The position numbers and the translations under genes were made by a program. Shown in pieces: positions 1-9,226 of a stretch of DNA of 35,227 nt (positions are counted from its first letter, which is position 1; each line of letters begins with the position of its first letter). The notes under the pieces were generated by a model. The model worked only from the letters and a program-made list of their open reading frames with translations, did not search any database and was not told the origin of the DNA. This stretch comes from DASPPM01 sp052143835 (GTDB taxonomy: Bacteria > Pseudomonadota > Alphaproteobacteria > JACZXZ01), in the NCBI GenBank assembly GCA_052143835.1, contig JBKQRV010000013.1:1-35227 (forward strand), in the 5' to 3' direction.

Positions 1-791
<791 letters not shown>

Positions 792-843
792 CGGATCGGC
801 CGGTCGCGCCCGCGCTTCCTGCCGACAACTGTCATTACCGGGC

Positions 844-1003
844 CGTCATTCCGGACAGGCAAATCATCGCCGATGCGATGGTTTGCGCGATCCGGAATCT
901 ACGGATGGGACGGCACGAGCACACCCACGGATTCCGGATAGCAAGGCTCGCGACCGGGAAAAGCACGGCTTTTCCCCGGCTCGCCTAAGCTTCCGGACTG
1001 ACG
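844..1003. repeat. Structured intergenic element, REP/RPE-like, between convergent gltA and gloA
   Basis: A 160-bp element fills most of the gap between the two convergent genes. Its ends are near-perfect inverted copies: CGTCATTCCGGAC at 844-856 and TTCCGGACTGACG at 991-1003 match as inverted repeats at 11 of 13 positions. Inside are further stems: AAATCATCGC against GCGATGGTTT (861-884), CCGGAATC against GATTCCGG (892-938), and a perfect 9-bp stem GGGAAAAGC/GCTTTTCCC at 956-976. This TCATTCCGG...GGATTCCGG...TTCCGG layout resembles dispersed palindromic repeats known from alphaproteobacterial intergenic regions. The inner stems may also end transcription from gltA. Only one copy lies in this window, so its repetitive nature is inferred from its form. 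Confidence 0.55.
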
Positions 1004-1025
1004 ATGAACTGAATGTCGTTTGGGC

Positions 1026-1466
<441 letters not shown>

Positions 1467-1525
1467 CTGAGTGTCCTCATCCTGAGTTCCGCCCCCATTC
1501 CGCCTAAGCGGTGCATCGGGCGATG

Positions 1526-2740
1526 CTACGACAGTCGGGCGGCCTTTGTCTTCTCCGCGATCACGCGAAGGATGGTGCGCGCGGCGCGCAGAGAGGGCGA
1601 CGGGCCGCCCAGGTCGAGCGCCTTGAAGGCGGCCCTTGCGCCCTCGATCTGCGCCCGGCCCGCCGCGGGCTCGCGGAGCAGCGTGGCGACCGCCTCGGCC
1701 AGGCGCGCGGGGCGGCAGTTTTCCTGCAGGAGCTCGGGGATGAGAGCTCTGTCGAGCAGCAGGTTGATCACGCTCACGTAGCGTATCTTGATCATGAAAT
1801 GGCGCACGATCCATACGGTGATCGGGCTCGCCTTGTAGGCAATCACCATCGGGCAGCGCGCGAGCGCCAATTCAAGCGAGACCGTGCCCGAAGCGGCGAG
1901 TGCTGCGTCCGCGGCGGCAAACGCATCGTATTTCTCGGCAATGCCGCGTACCACGATTGCCGGCACCGGCCACCGGGCCGCCGCACGGGCGACCTCCTCG
2001 TCCACCGTGCTCACCGTGGGGACGACGGCGTGGAGGTCCGGGAAGCTCTCTTTGAGTAGAGCCAGCGTCCCGGCAAAGGCCGGAAGAAGGCGCCGCACCT
2101 CGGCATGGCGGCTCCCCGGCAGAACGGCGAGCAAGGGGACCTTGGGAGGAATGCGATGGCGCGCGCGGAAGGCGGGGCCGTCGCCCTTGTCCGCCGGCTC
2201 CTCCACGACCGAATGACCGACGAAGGTGGTGGCGATACCGCAGCGCTCGAAATAAGGCGGCTCGAAGGGCAAGAGCGCGATGAGATGATCGAGGAACTTG
2301 GCGAGCGCCCGCGCCTGCCAGGGCCGCCAGGCCCACACCATCGGCGCCACGTAATGGATGAGCGGAATGCCGGCTCCCTTGAGCCGCCGCTCGACCCGGA
2401 AGCAGAAACCGGTGGCATCCACCGAGACTACGGCGGCCGGCTTGAGCGCGCGCACGCGCGCGGCGGTCTCGTTGATACGGCGCAAGATGCCCAGCGCGCG
2501 CGGCAGCACTTCCGCCAGGCCCATGATGGAGAGCTCCTCCATCGGAAACAGGCTGTTGAGCCCCTCGCCGATCATGCGCTCGCCGCCGATGCCCGCGAAG
2601 CGCACGGTCCCGTTGGTCTCGCGCCGGAGGGCGGCCATGAGACGGGCACCGAGCGCATCCCCGGAGGGCTCGCCCGCCATGAGGAAGATCAGCGGCCCGC
2701 GGGCATTCGCCTCTTGAGCCGTCGACGGAGACGCGCTCAC
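1526..2740 (-). CDS. lpxB: Lipid-A-disaccharide synthase
   Basis: A 404-residue GT-B glycosyltransferase (family GT19). It joins UDP-2,3-diacylglucosamine and 2,3-diacylglucosamine-1-phosphate (lipid X) to form the lipid A disaccharide at the inner face of the inner membrane. Visible hallmarks are the N-terminal MAGEPSGD motif (residues 21-28), the HYVAPMVWAW segment, the LPGSR motif and the nucleotide-sugar-binding AASGTVSLELAL near residue 290. Its start overlaps the lpxI stop by 4 bp (ATGA), so the enzyme making one of its substrates is translationally coupled to it. A perfect GCATCG-GG-CGATGC dyad (1513-1526) directly follows the stop. Length is slightly above the usual 380-390 because of a short Ala/Gly-rich N-terminus. 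Confidence 0.96.
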   Translation of the reverse strand: MSASPSTAQEANARGPLIFLMAGEPSGDALGARLMAALRRETNGTVRFAGIGGERMIGEGLNSLFPMEELSIMGLAEVLPRALGILRRINETAARVRALKPAAVVSVDATGFCFRVERRLKGAGIPLIHYVAPMVWAWRPWQARALAKFLDHLIALLPFEPPYFERCGIATTFVGHSVVEEPADKGDGPAFRARHRIPPKVPLLAVLPGSRHAEVRRLLPAFAGTLALLKESFPDLHAVVPTVSTVDEEVARAAARWPVPAIVVRGIAEKYDAFAAADAALAASGTVSLELALARCPMVIAYKASPITVWIVRHFMIKIRYVSVINLLLDRALIPELLQENCRPARLAEAVATLLREPAAGRAQIEGARAAFKALDLGGPSPSLRAARTILRVIAEKTKAARLS

Positions 2741-3558
2741 GCGCTCACCTTGACCCCGACGACGAAGATGCGGGCGGCATCGGCGGCCTCGACCACTTCC
2801 TCGCGGTCGATCACGAGGGCGCCGCCCGCCTCGATCGCGATCCCGCTGAGGCCGGCCGCCTTGGCGTGCTTGATCGTGCGCACGCCGATCACGGGGAGAT
2901 CGATGCGCGCCTCCTGCGCCGGCTTCCTCGCCTTGACGAGCACGCCGCCCCGCCCCTTGAGCCGGAGCTTGCCCGCGCGCGCGATCATCGCGTCCGTCCC
3001 CTCGATCGCCTCGACGGCGAGTACCACGCCTTGTTGAACAATGGCGCCCTGGCCGACATCGGCACTCCCGAGAGCCCGCGCCACCTCGATGCCCCGCGCG
3101 ATATCGCTCCAGGCCTCGGCGTCCGGCTCAACCGCTCCCAGCACCCCTTCCGGAGCCAAGAGCCCCCGATCGATCGTCTCCGGGCCGAGGATGCGGAAGC
3201 CAAGCCGTCCGGCCCAGTCGACCACCGCTTTGTGAAACCCGTCATCGCGGAAGACGTGCTTGCCGACCTCGAGGATGAACTGCATGGCCAGCCAGTCGGG
3301 AAAGACTTCCAAGAGGCTCGGGCGGCGGAAGCGGCCGGCGAACACTACCTCGGTGATGCCGTGCTCGCGCGCGAGTTCGACCGCCCTGCCCGGCGCCCCG
3401 ATGCGCACCCATTCGTGCGGCGTGCCGACGAGCGCCGCCGCATCGGCCTGGCCTTTGACGGCGACGACGAAGACCTCGCGTCCGTCTCTGCGGCAGGCCT
3501 CGATCAATCGCTGCGGCAGCGAGCCGCCGCCTGCCACGATGCCGAGCTTACTCGACAT
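2737..3558 (-). CDS. lpxI: UDP-2,3-diacylglucosamine diphosphatase LpxI (DUF1009)
   Basis: A 273-residue LpxI-family protein. It hydrolyses UDP-2,3-diacylglucosamine to lipid X and UMP, replacing LpxH in most alphaproteobacteria. The sequence opens with the nucleotide-binding-like LGIVAGGGSLP (residues 5-15). It carries the family motifs VVFAGRFRRPS (71-81), VEAIEGTDAMI (182-192) and ARIDLPVIGVRTI (217-229). Asp220 in the last motif is the likely equivalent of the aspartate shown to be essential in Caulobacter LpxI; that alignment is from memory. The start overlaps the end of lpxA by 11 bp and the stop overlaps the start of lpxB by 4 bp, so three consecutive lipid A enzymes are tightly coupled. 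Confidence 0.95.
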   Translation of the reverse strand: MSSKLGIVAGGGSLPQRLIEACRRDGREVFVVAVKGQADAAALVGTPHEWVRIGAPGRAVELAREHGITEVVFAGRFRRPSLLEVFPDWLAMQFILEVGKHVFRDDGFHKAVVDWAGRLGFRILGPETIDRGLLAPEGVLGAVEPDAEAWSDIARGIEVARALGSADVGQGAIVQQGVVLAVEAIEGTDAMIARAGKLRLKGRGGVLVKARKPAQEARIDLPVIGVRTIKHAKAAGLSGIAIEAGGALVIDREEVVEAADAARIFVVGVKVSA

Positions 3559-4393
3559 CCCCCGGCCTGGGCTGGCAGATGGCGCGGCTCGAATCCGCGC
3601 GTATGAACGCCACGATCTCCATCACGGTCTCGTTGTCGTGATAGATCTCCTCGGCGTCCGACAGGCGCTCCGCCATGCTGCCTTCCTGCGCGAAGAGGAG
3701 CCGATAGGCCGTCCTCAGCGTGTGAATCTGCTCGCGCGTGAAGCCCCGGCGCTTGAGCCCCACGACGTTCAGCCCGGCAAGGCGCGCGCGATTGCCCATC
3801 ACCGAGCCGTAGGGAATGACGTCGTGCTCGACCCCCGACATGCCGCCGATCATGGCGTGACGGCCGATGCGCACGAACTGGTGCACAGCCGAGAGCCCGC
3901 CGAGGATGGCCCAATCGCCCACGTGCACGTGGCCCGCGAGCGTTGCATTGTTGGCCATCACGACATGGTCGCCGACCTGGCAATCATGCGCCACATGGGA
4001 GCCGACCATGAAAAGGCAGTTGTCACCCACCCGCGTCACCATGCCGCCGCCGGTGGTTCCCGGGTTCATGGTGACGTGCTCGCGGATGGTGTTGTTGGCG
4101 CCGATGACGAGCTCGGAGGGCTCGCCCTTGTACTTGAGATCCTGCGGAATATGGCCGATCGAGGCGAAGGGAAAGATCGCCGTGCCCGGGCCGATCGTGG
4201 TCCTGCCGTCGATCGCCACGTGCGAGTCGACGCGCACACGTTCGGCGAGACGCACATGCGCCCCGATCACCGAATAGGGTCCGATCCGGACACCCGGGCC
4301 CAACTCGGCGCGCGCATCGACGATGGCGGTCGGATGAATATCGACCGCCGTGCCGCCTGCCTTGGTGGCCGCCTCGCGCCGCAGTACCGCCAT
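3548..4393 (-). CDS. lpxA: UDP-N-acetylglucosamine O-acyltransferase
   Basis: A 281-residue left-handed beta-helix acyltransferase that puts a 3-hydroxyacyl chain from acyl carrier protein on UDP-GlcNAc, the first step of lipid A synthesis. Hexapeptide repeats run from about residue 19 (IHPTAIVD) to 205, with the catalytic region GSHVAHDC at 131-138; His136 corresponds to E. coli His125. The C-terminal helical domain follows. The N-terminus has about 18 residues before IHPTAIV, where most family members start. The codon there is GTC, so no closer start exists and the ATG at 4393 is used. It begins 4 bp after the fabZ stop, with a GGAG inside the end of fabZ serving as ribosome site. Confidence 0.96.
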   Translation of the reverse strand: MAVLRREAATKAGGTAVDIHPTAIVDARAELGPGVRIGPYSVIGAHVRLAERVRVDSHVAIDGRTTIGPGTAIFPFASIGHIPQDLKYKGEPSELVIGANNTIREHVTMNPGTTGGGMVTRVGDNCLFMVGSHVAHDCQVGDHVVMANNATLAGHVHVGDWAILGGLSAVHQFVRIGRHAMIGGMSGVEHDVIPYGSVMGNRARLAGLNVVGLKRRGFTREQIHTLRTAYRLLFAQEGSMAERLSDAEEIYHDNETVMEIVAFIRADSSRAICQPRPGDVE

Positions 4394-4397
4394 GTCG

Positions 4398-4883
4398 CTA
4401 TTTGTTCTCCAGGATCATCGCGCCGAACGTCGCCTCGGCGACCAGAATGCCGTCCACCTTCGCCTCGCCGCGGAATTTCCATACCGCACCCCGCTGACGC
4501 TGCTTCTTGACGTGGATGCGCAGCTGATCGCCCGGCATCACCGGCCGGCGAAAGCGGCAATCGTCGAGCGTCATGAAATAGACCACCTTCCCGGCCGCCG
4601 AGTCGCCAATCGTGTAGACGACCAGCACGGCGGCGGTCTGCGCCATCGCCTCGATGATGAGCACCCCGGGCATGACGGGATGCTTCGGGAAGTGGCCGGC
4701 GAAAAACGGCTCGTTGACCGAGACGTTCTTGATGCCGACCGCGCTTTCGCCCAACACCACCTCGACAACCCGGTCGATCATCAAGAAGGGATAACGGTGA
4801 GGGATGAGCTCCATCAACCGCTCGATGTCGATCTCAGCGGGCTTGATCTTGGTTCCCGACGCTTCCATCGCTCCTTCGCCCAT
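4398..4883 (-). CDS. fabZ: 3-hydroxyacyl-ACP dehydratase FabZ
   Basis: A 161-residue hotdog-fold dehydratase that converts 3-hydroxyacyl-ACP to trans-2-enoyl-ACP in fatty acid elongation. It competes with LpxA for 3-hydroxyacyl-ACP, which explains its place in the lipid A cluster. The catalytic pair is clear: His64 in NEPFFAGHFP and Glu78 in MPGVLIIEAMAQ. LIPHRYPFLMIDRV (residues 26-39) is the usual N-terminal signature. ATG at 4883 gives a 15-20 residue lead; the Met at residue 6 is an alternative start. On its upstream side the expected lpxD gene is absent and 275 bp of non-coding DNA follow. Confidence 0.96.
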   Translation of the reverse strand: MGEGAMEASGTKIKPAEIDIERLMELIPHRYPFLMIDRVVEVVLGESAVGIKNVSVNEPFFAGHFPKHPVMPGVLIIEAMAQTAAVLVVYTIGDSAAGKVVYFMTLDDCRFRRPVMPGDQLRIHVKKQRQRGAVWKFRGEAKVDGILVAEATFGAMILENK

Positions 4884-5158
4884 CGTCCAGCATCCGCGGC
4901 GCCCGCCCTAGGACGGCCAGCGCGCTTCCATCCCCCAATAGCTTATCCGGCTGAGCCGATCCCGCTTGCGGCCATGCTCAAAACGCCACGGCGCTTGTTC
5001 CCCGGCGACCTCGCCAAGGTTCGCTCAATACTGCACTTTTTGCCCGATTCTCCGCAAGTTATCAATGTCAGATCGGCAAGTGCCGCGCTGCCACCCCTTT
5101 CGCGCGGAGCGGCATGGCGGGTGGTGGGAAGCCGGGGCCCGCCTCGCGGCGCGCAAAA
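4884..5158. other. Non-coding gap where lpxD is expected
   Basis: 275 bp lie between skp and fabZ. I read all frames on the minus strand and found no piece recognisable as LpxD: no hexapeptide repeats, no N-terminal uridine-binding domain, no C-terminal helix. The middle part (about 4990-5080) is richer in A and T than its surroundings and contains TTGATA and TTGCGG hexamers reading towards fabZ, so a promoter for fabZ-lpxA-lpxI-lpxB may lie here. No hexamer pair is good enough to call. No convincing terminator was seen after skp. Confidence 0.5.
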
Positions 5159-5731
5159 TTACTTTGGAATCGCCACGGCAACGGAGGGCAGCTTCGCATT
5201 GAGCCGCTTGATGACCTCCTGGGTGATGTCCAAGTCGGGCTGGGCGTATAGGACGATGGCGGCCCCCTTGTTGAGGACGAGCGTAGTACTAGTCTCCTTC
5301 GCCATCTGATTGACGATCTGAACGACCGCCTGCTCCACCTGCTGAAAGGCATTGTTGAATGCGGTATCGAGCTTGCCGCGACGCTCCTGAACCTCGCGCT
5401 GCGCATCTGCGACTTTCTGATCGAATTCGCGTTGGCGCTGCTGATAGGCATCGGCTGCCAAGACGCTGCGCTGCGCTTGCAGATCCTGATCAAGCTTCTT
5501 CAACTCATCGTTCTTGCCTTGCAAGCCCTGCTGAAAGCCGGCCTGTGCCTTCTGCATTTGCGCCCGGATTCCCTTGGGCGCCTCGGCAGTCTGCATGACC
5601 TCCTGTATGTCGACGACGGCGATGACGGGGGTGGGAAACTTCCTTTGCGCCCAAGCTCCCGGCACCGCAGTCAGCTGAGCAAGTGCCAAGGCGGCCAAAG
5701 TCGTGATGACGATCCTGCGTACCATATCCAT
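5159..5731 (-). CDS. skp: Periplasmic chaperone, Skp/OmpH family
   Basis: A 190-residue protein with a signal peptide: positive N-terminus, hydrophobic stretch about residues 6-24, likely cleavage after AWA at 28. The mature part starts with PVIAVVDIQEVM, then a long Gln/Lys/Glu-rich coiled-coil (about 50-140) and a final beta segment (TTLVLNKGAAIVLYA). This is the layout of Skp, which holds unfolded outer-membrane proteins in the periplasm for delivery to BamA. It starts 3 bp after the bamA stop, the universal bamA-skp pair. Two ATG codons (5731 and 5725) lie at the N-terminus; either gives a functional signal peptide. Sequence conservation is low in this family, so the call rests on signal, coiled-coil and context. 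Confidence 0.9.
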   Translation of the reverse strand: MDMVRRIVITTLAALALAQLTAVPGAWAQRKFPTPVIAVVDIQEVMQTAEAPKGIRAQMQKAQAGFQQGLQGKNDELKKLDQDLQAQRSVLAADAYQQRQREFDQKVADAQREVQERRGKLDTAFNNAFQQVEQAVVQIVNQMAKETSTTLVLNKGAAIVLYAQPDLDITQEVIKRLNAKLPSVAVAIPK

Positions 5732-5734
5732 GTC

Positions 5735-8023
5735 CTAAAACCGTGTGCCGAAGTTGAAACGGAACAGCTGTGTCTTGTCGCCCTTGTCCATGATGTAGGG
5801 CCTGGCGATGTCCACCCGGATGGGCCCGAAGGGCGAGGCCCAGGCGATGCCGATGCCGGCCGAGGCCCGCAGGTCACCCGTATCGGTGACGCCCGGGCCG
5901 ACGTAATCCGCCTTGGTGAGCGAGCCCGCCTCGGTGAAGACCTTGCCGACGATGCCGAACTCCTTGGGCAGGCCCAAGGGCACGGTCAATTCCAAGGTGG
6001 CGTCGTAATACTCCCGCCCGCCGAGCGCATCGCCGGTATTGGAGTCGCGAGGGCCGATGCCGGCGGTCTCGAAGCCGGGGAAATTGTCGCCGCCGAGGAA
6101 GAAGCTGTCGGTGATGCGGATCTTCGGCCCGAGCCGCAACATGTAGCCGCCCTCGCCGGCCGCGCTGATCACCCACTGGTCGGCGATCGGATAATAGTAT
6201 CCGGCGGCCAACACGTCGCGCTGATAGACGACGCTGCCGCCGAGCCCCGCGAAGTCGGTTGAGATCCTCCAGAAATAGCCGCTGGTCGGATCGAAGCGGT
6301 TGTCGCGCTTGTCGTACATCAGCTCCTGGCCGATGAGCGAGGTCACGGCGGCGCCGTGCTGCTGCTGGATGAAGAGCGAGGCGTCCGAGGCGATCTTGTC
6401 GACGATGTCCCGCCGTATCGTGTAGTGCCAGGTCTCGCGCAGATCCGGGATTATCCCGTAACCGGCGCGCGCCGTGCCGCCGAGTGCCACCTGCCGGAAC
6501 GTGCTTTCGGTCGTCAGGTCCTGCTGCAGATCGAACACGTCGGCGCCGACCGCGATATTGCTGTCCATGAAGTACGGATCGGTCCAGCTGCCGTCGAGCT
6601 CCTGCGTGCGGAACGAAATCGCGAAGCGCGTAGATAGATCCTGACCGGTGCCGAGGAAGTTCTTCTCCCGAACGCCGACATCGCCGATGACCCCGTCCGT
6701 CGTCGAATATCCGGCGCCGAGCGAGACCTCTCCCGTCGGCTTCTCCTTGACCTCGACGGTCACGTCCGTGGTATCGGGCTGCGAGCCGGGCGTGTTGCTG
6801 ATGTCGGCGGTATCGAAAAAGCCGAGATTTTTCAACCGGCGGCGCGACTCCTCGATCTTCGACGTGCTGAAAGCGTCGCCCTCGGCGAAATCCAGCTCGC
6901 GGCGAATCACCTTGTCGAGCGTGCGCGTATTGCCCTTGATGTTGATCCGCTCAACATAGACGCGCGGACCCTCTTGCACGTCGAAGGTGATGGAAACGGT
7001 CTTCTTGTCCTTGTCTCGCTCGATGCGCGGACGAACGTCCACGAAAGCGTAGCCCCTGCTCCCAAGCGCGTCCGAAATCGCCTTGATCGTGGCCTCGACC
7101 TGGTCGGCATTGTACCAATCGCCTTCCTTGACGGTGAGGAGGCCCTCGAGCGTGGCCGCGTCGATGTCCTTGACCGAGCTCTTCACCGCGATCTTGCCGA
7201 AGGTGTAGCGCTCGCCCTCGTCGAGGGTGAAAGTTATGTAAAATCCGCTCTTGTCGGGCGCGAGCTCGGCGACAGCCGAGACGACGCGGAAGTCGGCGTA
7301 GCCGTTCGCGAGATAGAACTTCCTCAAGAGCTCGCGGTCGAAGGTCAGCCGGTCGGGGTCGTAGGTATCGTTGCTGGTGAAGAATTTCCACCAGGCGCTC
7401 TCAACCGTCTGGACCACCTCACGCAGCCGACCGTCGCCGAATACGTGATTGCCGATGAAGCTGATGCGCGTGACCTTGGTCTTGTCGCCCTCGTCGATCT
7501 CGTACACCAAGTCGACGCGGTTCTCGGGAAGCGTGATCACCTTGGGCTCGACCGTGGCGGAGAAGCGCCCGCTTCTGCGATAGACCTCGAGAATGCGCTT
7601 CACGTCCTGTTGCACCTTGGTCCGGCTGTATACCGTGCGCGGCTTGAGCTGGATCTCGTCGTTCAGCTGCTTGTCTTCGATCTTCTTGTTCCCTTCGAAG
7701 GCGACCCGATTGATGACCGGGTTCTCGACGACGCGCACCACGAGCGTGTTGCCGTCGCGGCGCAGGACAACGTCGGCAAACAGCCCGGTCGCATAGAGCG
7801 CCTTCAAGGACTCGTCCATCTTCTCGGGGTCGAACTTGTCGCCGAGGTGGATGGTGAGATATGAGCGCGCGGTCGCGGGCTCGATGCGCTGGGTTCCTTC
7901 GATGCGGATTTCGCGCACCACGTCGCCGCCGGAGGCGGGGGTCTGGGCGACGGAGCCGAGCGGCAACAGCAGGCAGGCCGCCGCCAGCCACAATGCTATC
8001 CTCCATCGCGCAATGAACCCCAC
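5735..8023 (-). CDS. bamA: Outer membrane protein assembly factor BamA
   Basis: About 762 residues: a signal peptide (to about SVAQ, residue 27), five POTRA domains (about 35-420, starting VVREIRIEGTQRIEP) and a 16-strand barrel ending in Phe (FNFGTRF), the usual beta-signal. The conserved barrel loop motif is seen as GxIRVDIARP near the end. It folds outer-membrane proteins into the outer membrane. No ATG is available at the start: TTG (8026) and GTG (8023) are adjacent. GGGGAGG stands 2 nt from the TTG but 5 nt from the GTG, so GTG is preferred. It follows rseP by about 40 bp, pairing barrel assembly with the protease that senses assembly failure. Confidence 0.96.
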   Translation of the reverse strand: MGFIARWRIALWLAAACLLLPLGSVAQTPASGGDVVREIRIEGTQRIEPATARSYLTIHLGDKFDPEKMDESLKALYATGLFADVVLRRDGNTLVVRVVENPVINRVAFEGNKKIEDKQLNDEIQLKPRTVYSRTKVQQDVKRILEVYRRSGRFSATVEPKVITLPENRVDLVYEIDEGDKTKVTRISFIGNHVFGDGRLREVVQTVESAWWKFFTSNDTYDPDRLTFDRELLRKFYLANGYADFRVVSAVAELAPDKSGFYITFTLDEGERYTFGKIAVKSSVKDIDAATLEGLLTVKEGDWYNADQVEATIKAISDALGSRGYAFVDVRPRIERDKDKKTVSITFDVQEGPRVYVERINIKGNTRTLDKVIRRELDFAEGDAFSTSKIEESRRRLKNLGFFDTADISNTPGSQPDTTDVTVEVKEKPTGEVSLGAGYSTTDGVIGDVGVREKNFLGTGQDLSTRFAISFRTQELDGSWTDPYFMDSNIAVGADVFDLQQDLTTESTFRQVALGGTARAGYGIIPDLRETWHYTIRRDIVDKIASDASLFIQQQHGAAVTSLIGQELMYDKRDNRFDPTSGYFWRISTDFAGLGGSVVYQRDVLAAGYYYPIADQWVISAAGEGGYMLRLGPKIRITDSFFLGGDNFPGFETAGIGPRDSNTGDALGGREYYDATLELTVPLGLPKEFGIVGKVFTEAGSLTKADYVGPGVTDTGDLRASAGIGIAWASPFGPIRVDIARPYIMDKGDKTQLFRFNFGTRF

Positions 8024-8066
8024 CAAGGCCTCCCCGCTCGCGGTTTTCGAGGTTTCTAGCCGACCC

Positions 8067-9200
8067 TCAGGATATCAGGCCGGTAACGAATTGGATCACC
8101 TTGAGGTGCACAAGGTCGTTCCATGTCGCGAAGACCATCAACAGGAATACCAGAGTGAGCCCGATCCGGAAACCGTAATCCTGTATGCGGGGGGCGAGCG
8201 GCCGACGCCGGATGGCCTCGAGCGCATAGAACAGCAGATGGCCGCCGTCAAGCATGGGAATGGGCAAGATGTTGATGAGGCCGAGATTGAGCGAGAGAAC
8301 CGCGAGAAACCAGACAAGCGGAACGATACCGCCCTCGGCCACATCGCCCGCCATCTTGCCGATCCCGATAGGGCCTTGCAGCTCGTCCGTGCTGCGCGTG
8401 CCGGCGACCATCTGCCCGATCGCCTTGAGCGTAGCCATGGTAAGGCTGCCGGTCTCCTCGGTCGCCCGCCAGAGCGACGAAAGCGGGTCATAACGGACGT
8501 ATTCGACTCCTTTCGCGCGCAGGCCGAGACGGCCGATCTGATAACGGTGGCCGAAATTGTCGCGCCGTTCGATCACATCGGGCACGGCGTGCAGGATCGT
8601 CGTCTTGCCCTCGCGCGCGACCTCGACCGTGAGCGGCTCGCCCAACCCCACTTCGACGATCTGGATGACCTGTTGGAAGCGTTCGATTCTCGTCCCGTTG
8701 ATCGACATGATACGGTCGCCCGGCTCAAACCCGGCGCGCGCCGCAGCACTCCCGGGATCGACCTGCCCGATGACCGGAGAGGTGAAGGGCTGCCCCACGA
8801 TCGAGAAGAGACAGGCGAACGCGAAAATCGCCAGCAGGAAGTTCGCGACCGGTCCGGCCACGACCACGGCGGCGCGCTGCCCCACGCGCTTGTGGTGGAA
8901 GGAGACCGCACGCTCCTCGGGCGTCATCGCCTGGACCGCCTCGTCCGGCTCGCTCATCGCGTTGGCGTCGCCGAACATCCGAACGTAGCCGCCCAAAGGC
9001 AGCGCGCTGATCTTCCAGCGCGTCTGGTGCTTGTCGGTCCAACCGATGATCTCCGGCCCGAAGCCGATCGAGAACACCTCGACGCGCACGCCATTCCTCC
9101 GTGCGATCCAGAAATGGCCCATCTCGTGCACGAACACCAGCACGGTGAGCACGACGAGGAAAGGCACGACGTACTGAAGAGCGCTCAGGATAAAGTCCAT
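8067..9200 (-). CDS. rseP: Site-2 intramembrane zinc metalloprotease RseP
   Basis: A 377-residue site-2 protease. HEMGH (residues 25-29, within the first membrane segment) supplies the two zinc histidines and catalytic Glu26. The second zinc/active-site motif NILPIPMLDGGHL lies near residue 315. One PDZ domain (about 125-205, GFEPGDRIMSINGTRI) sits between; many gammaproteobacterial RseP proteins have two, so a single PDZ is the simpler alphaproteobacterial form. Four membrane segments are visible. It cuts anti-sigma factors or remnant signal peptides inside the membrane in envelope stress signalling. ATG at 9200 lies 26 bp after the dxr stop. Confidence 0.95.
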   Translation of the reverse strand: MDFILSALQYVVPFLVVLTVLVFVHEMGHFWIARRNGVRVEVFSIGFGPEIIGWTDKHQTRWKISALPLGGYVRMFGDANAMSEPDEAVQAMTPEERAVSFHHKRVGQRAAVVVAGPVANFLLAIFAFACLFSIVGQPFTSPVIGQVDPGSAAARAGFEPGDRIMSINGTRIERFQQVIQIVEVGLGEPLTVEVAREGKTTILHAVPDVIERRDNFGHRYQIGRLGLRAKGVEYVRYDPLSSLWRATEETGSLTMATLKAIGQMVAGTRSTDELQGPIGIGKMAGDVAEGGIVPLVWFLAVLSLNLGLINILPIPMLDGGHLLFYALEAIRRRPLAPRIQDYGFRIGLTLVFLLMVFATWNDLVHLKVIQFVTGLIS

Positions 9201-9226
9201 ATCGTTAGCTCGTTCTTCTCCGGACC

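Noticed and set aside
1513..1526. Terminator after lpxB (GCATCG-GG-CGATGC)
   Set aside because: The stem has only a 2-nt centre and no T-run, so it is unlikely to stop RNA polymerase.
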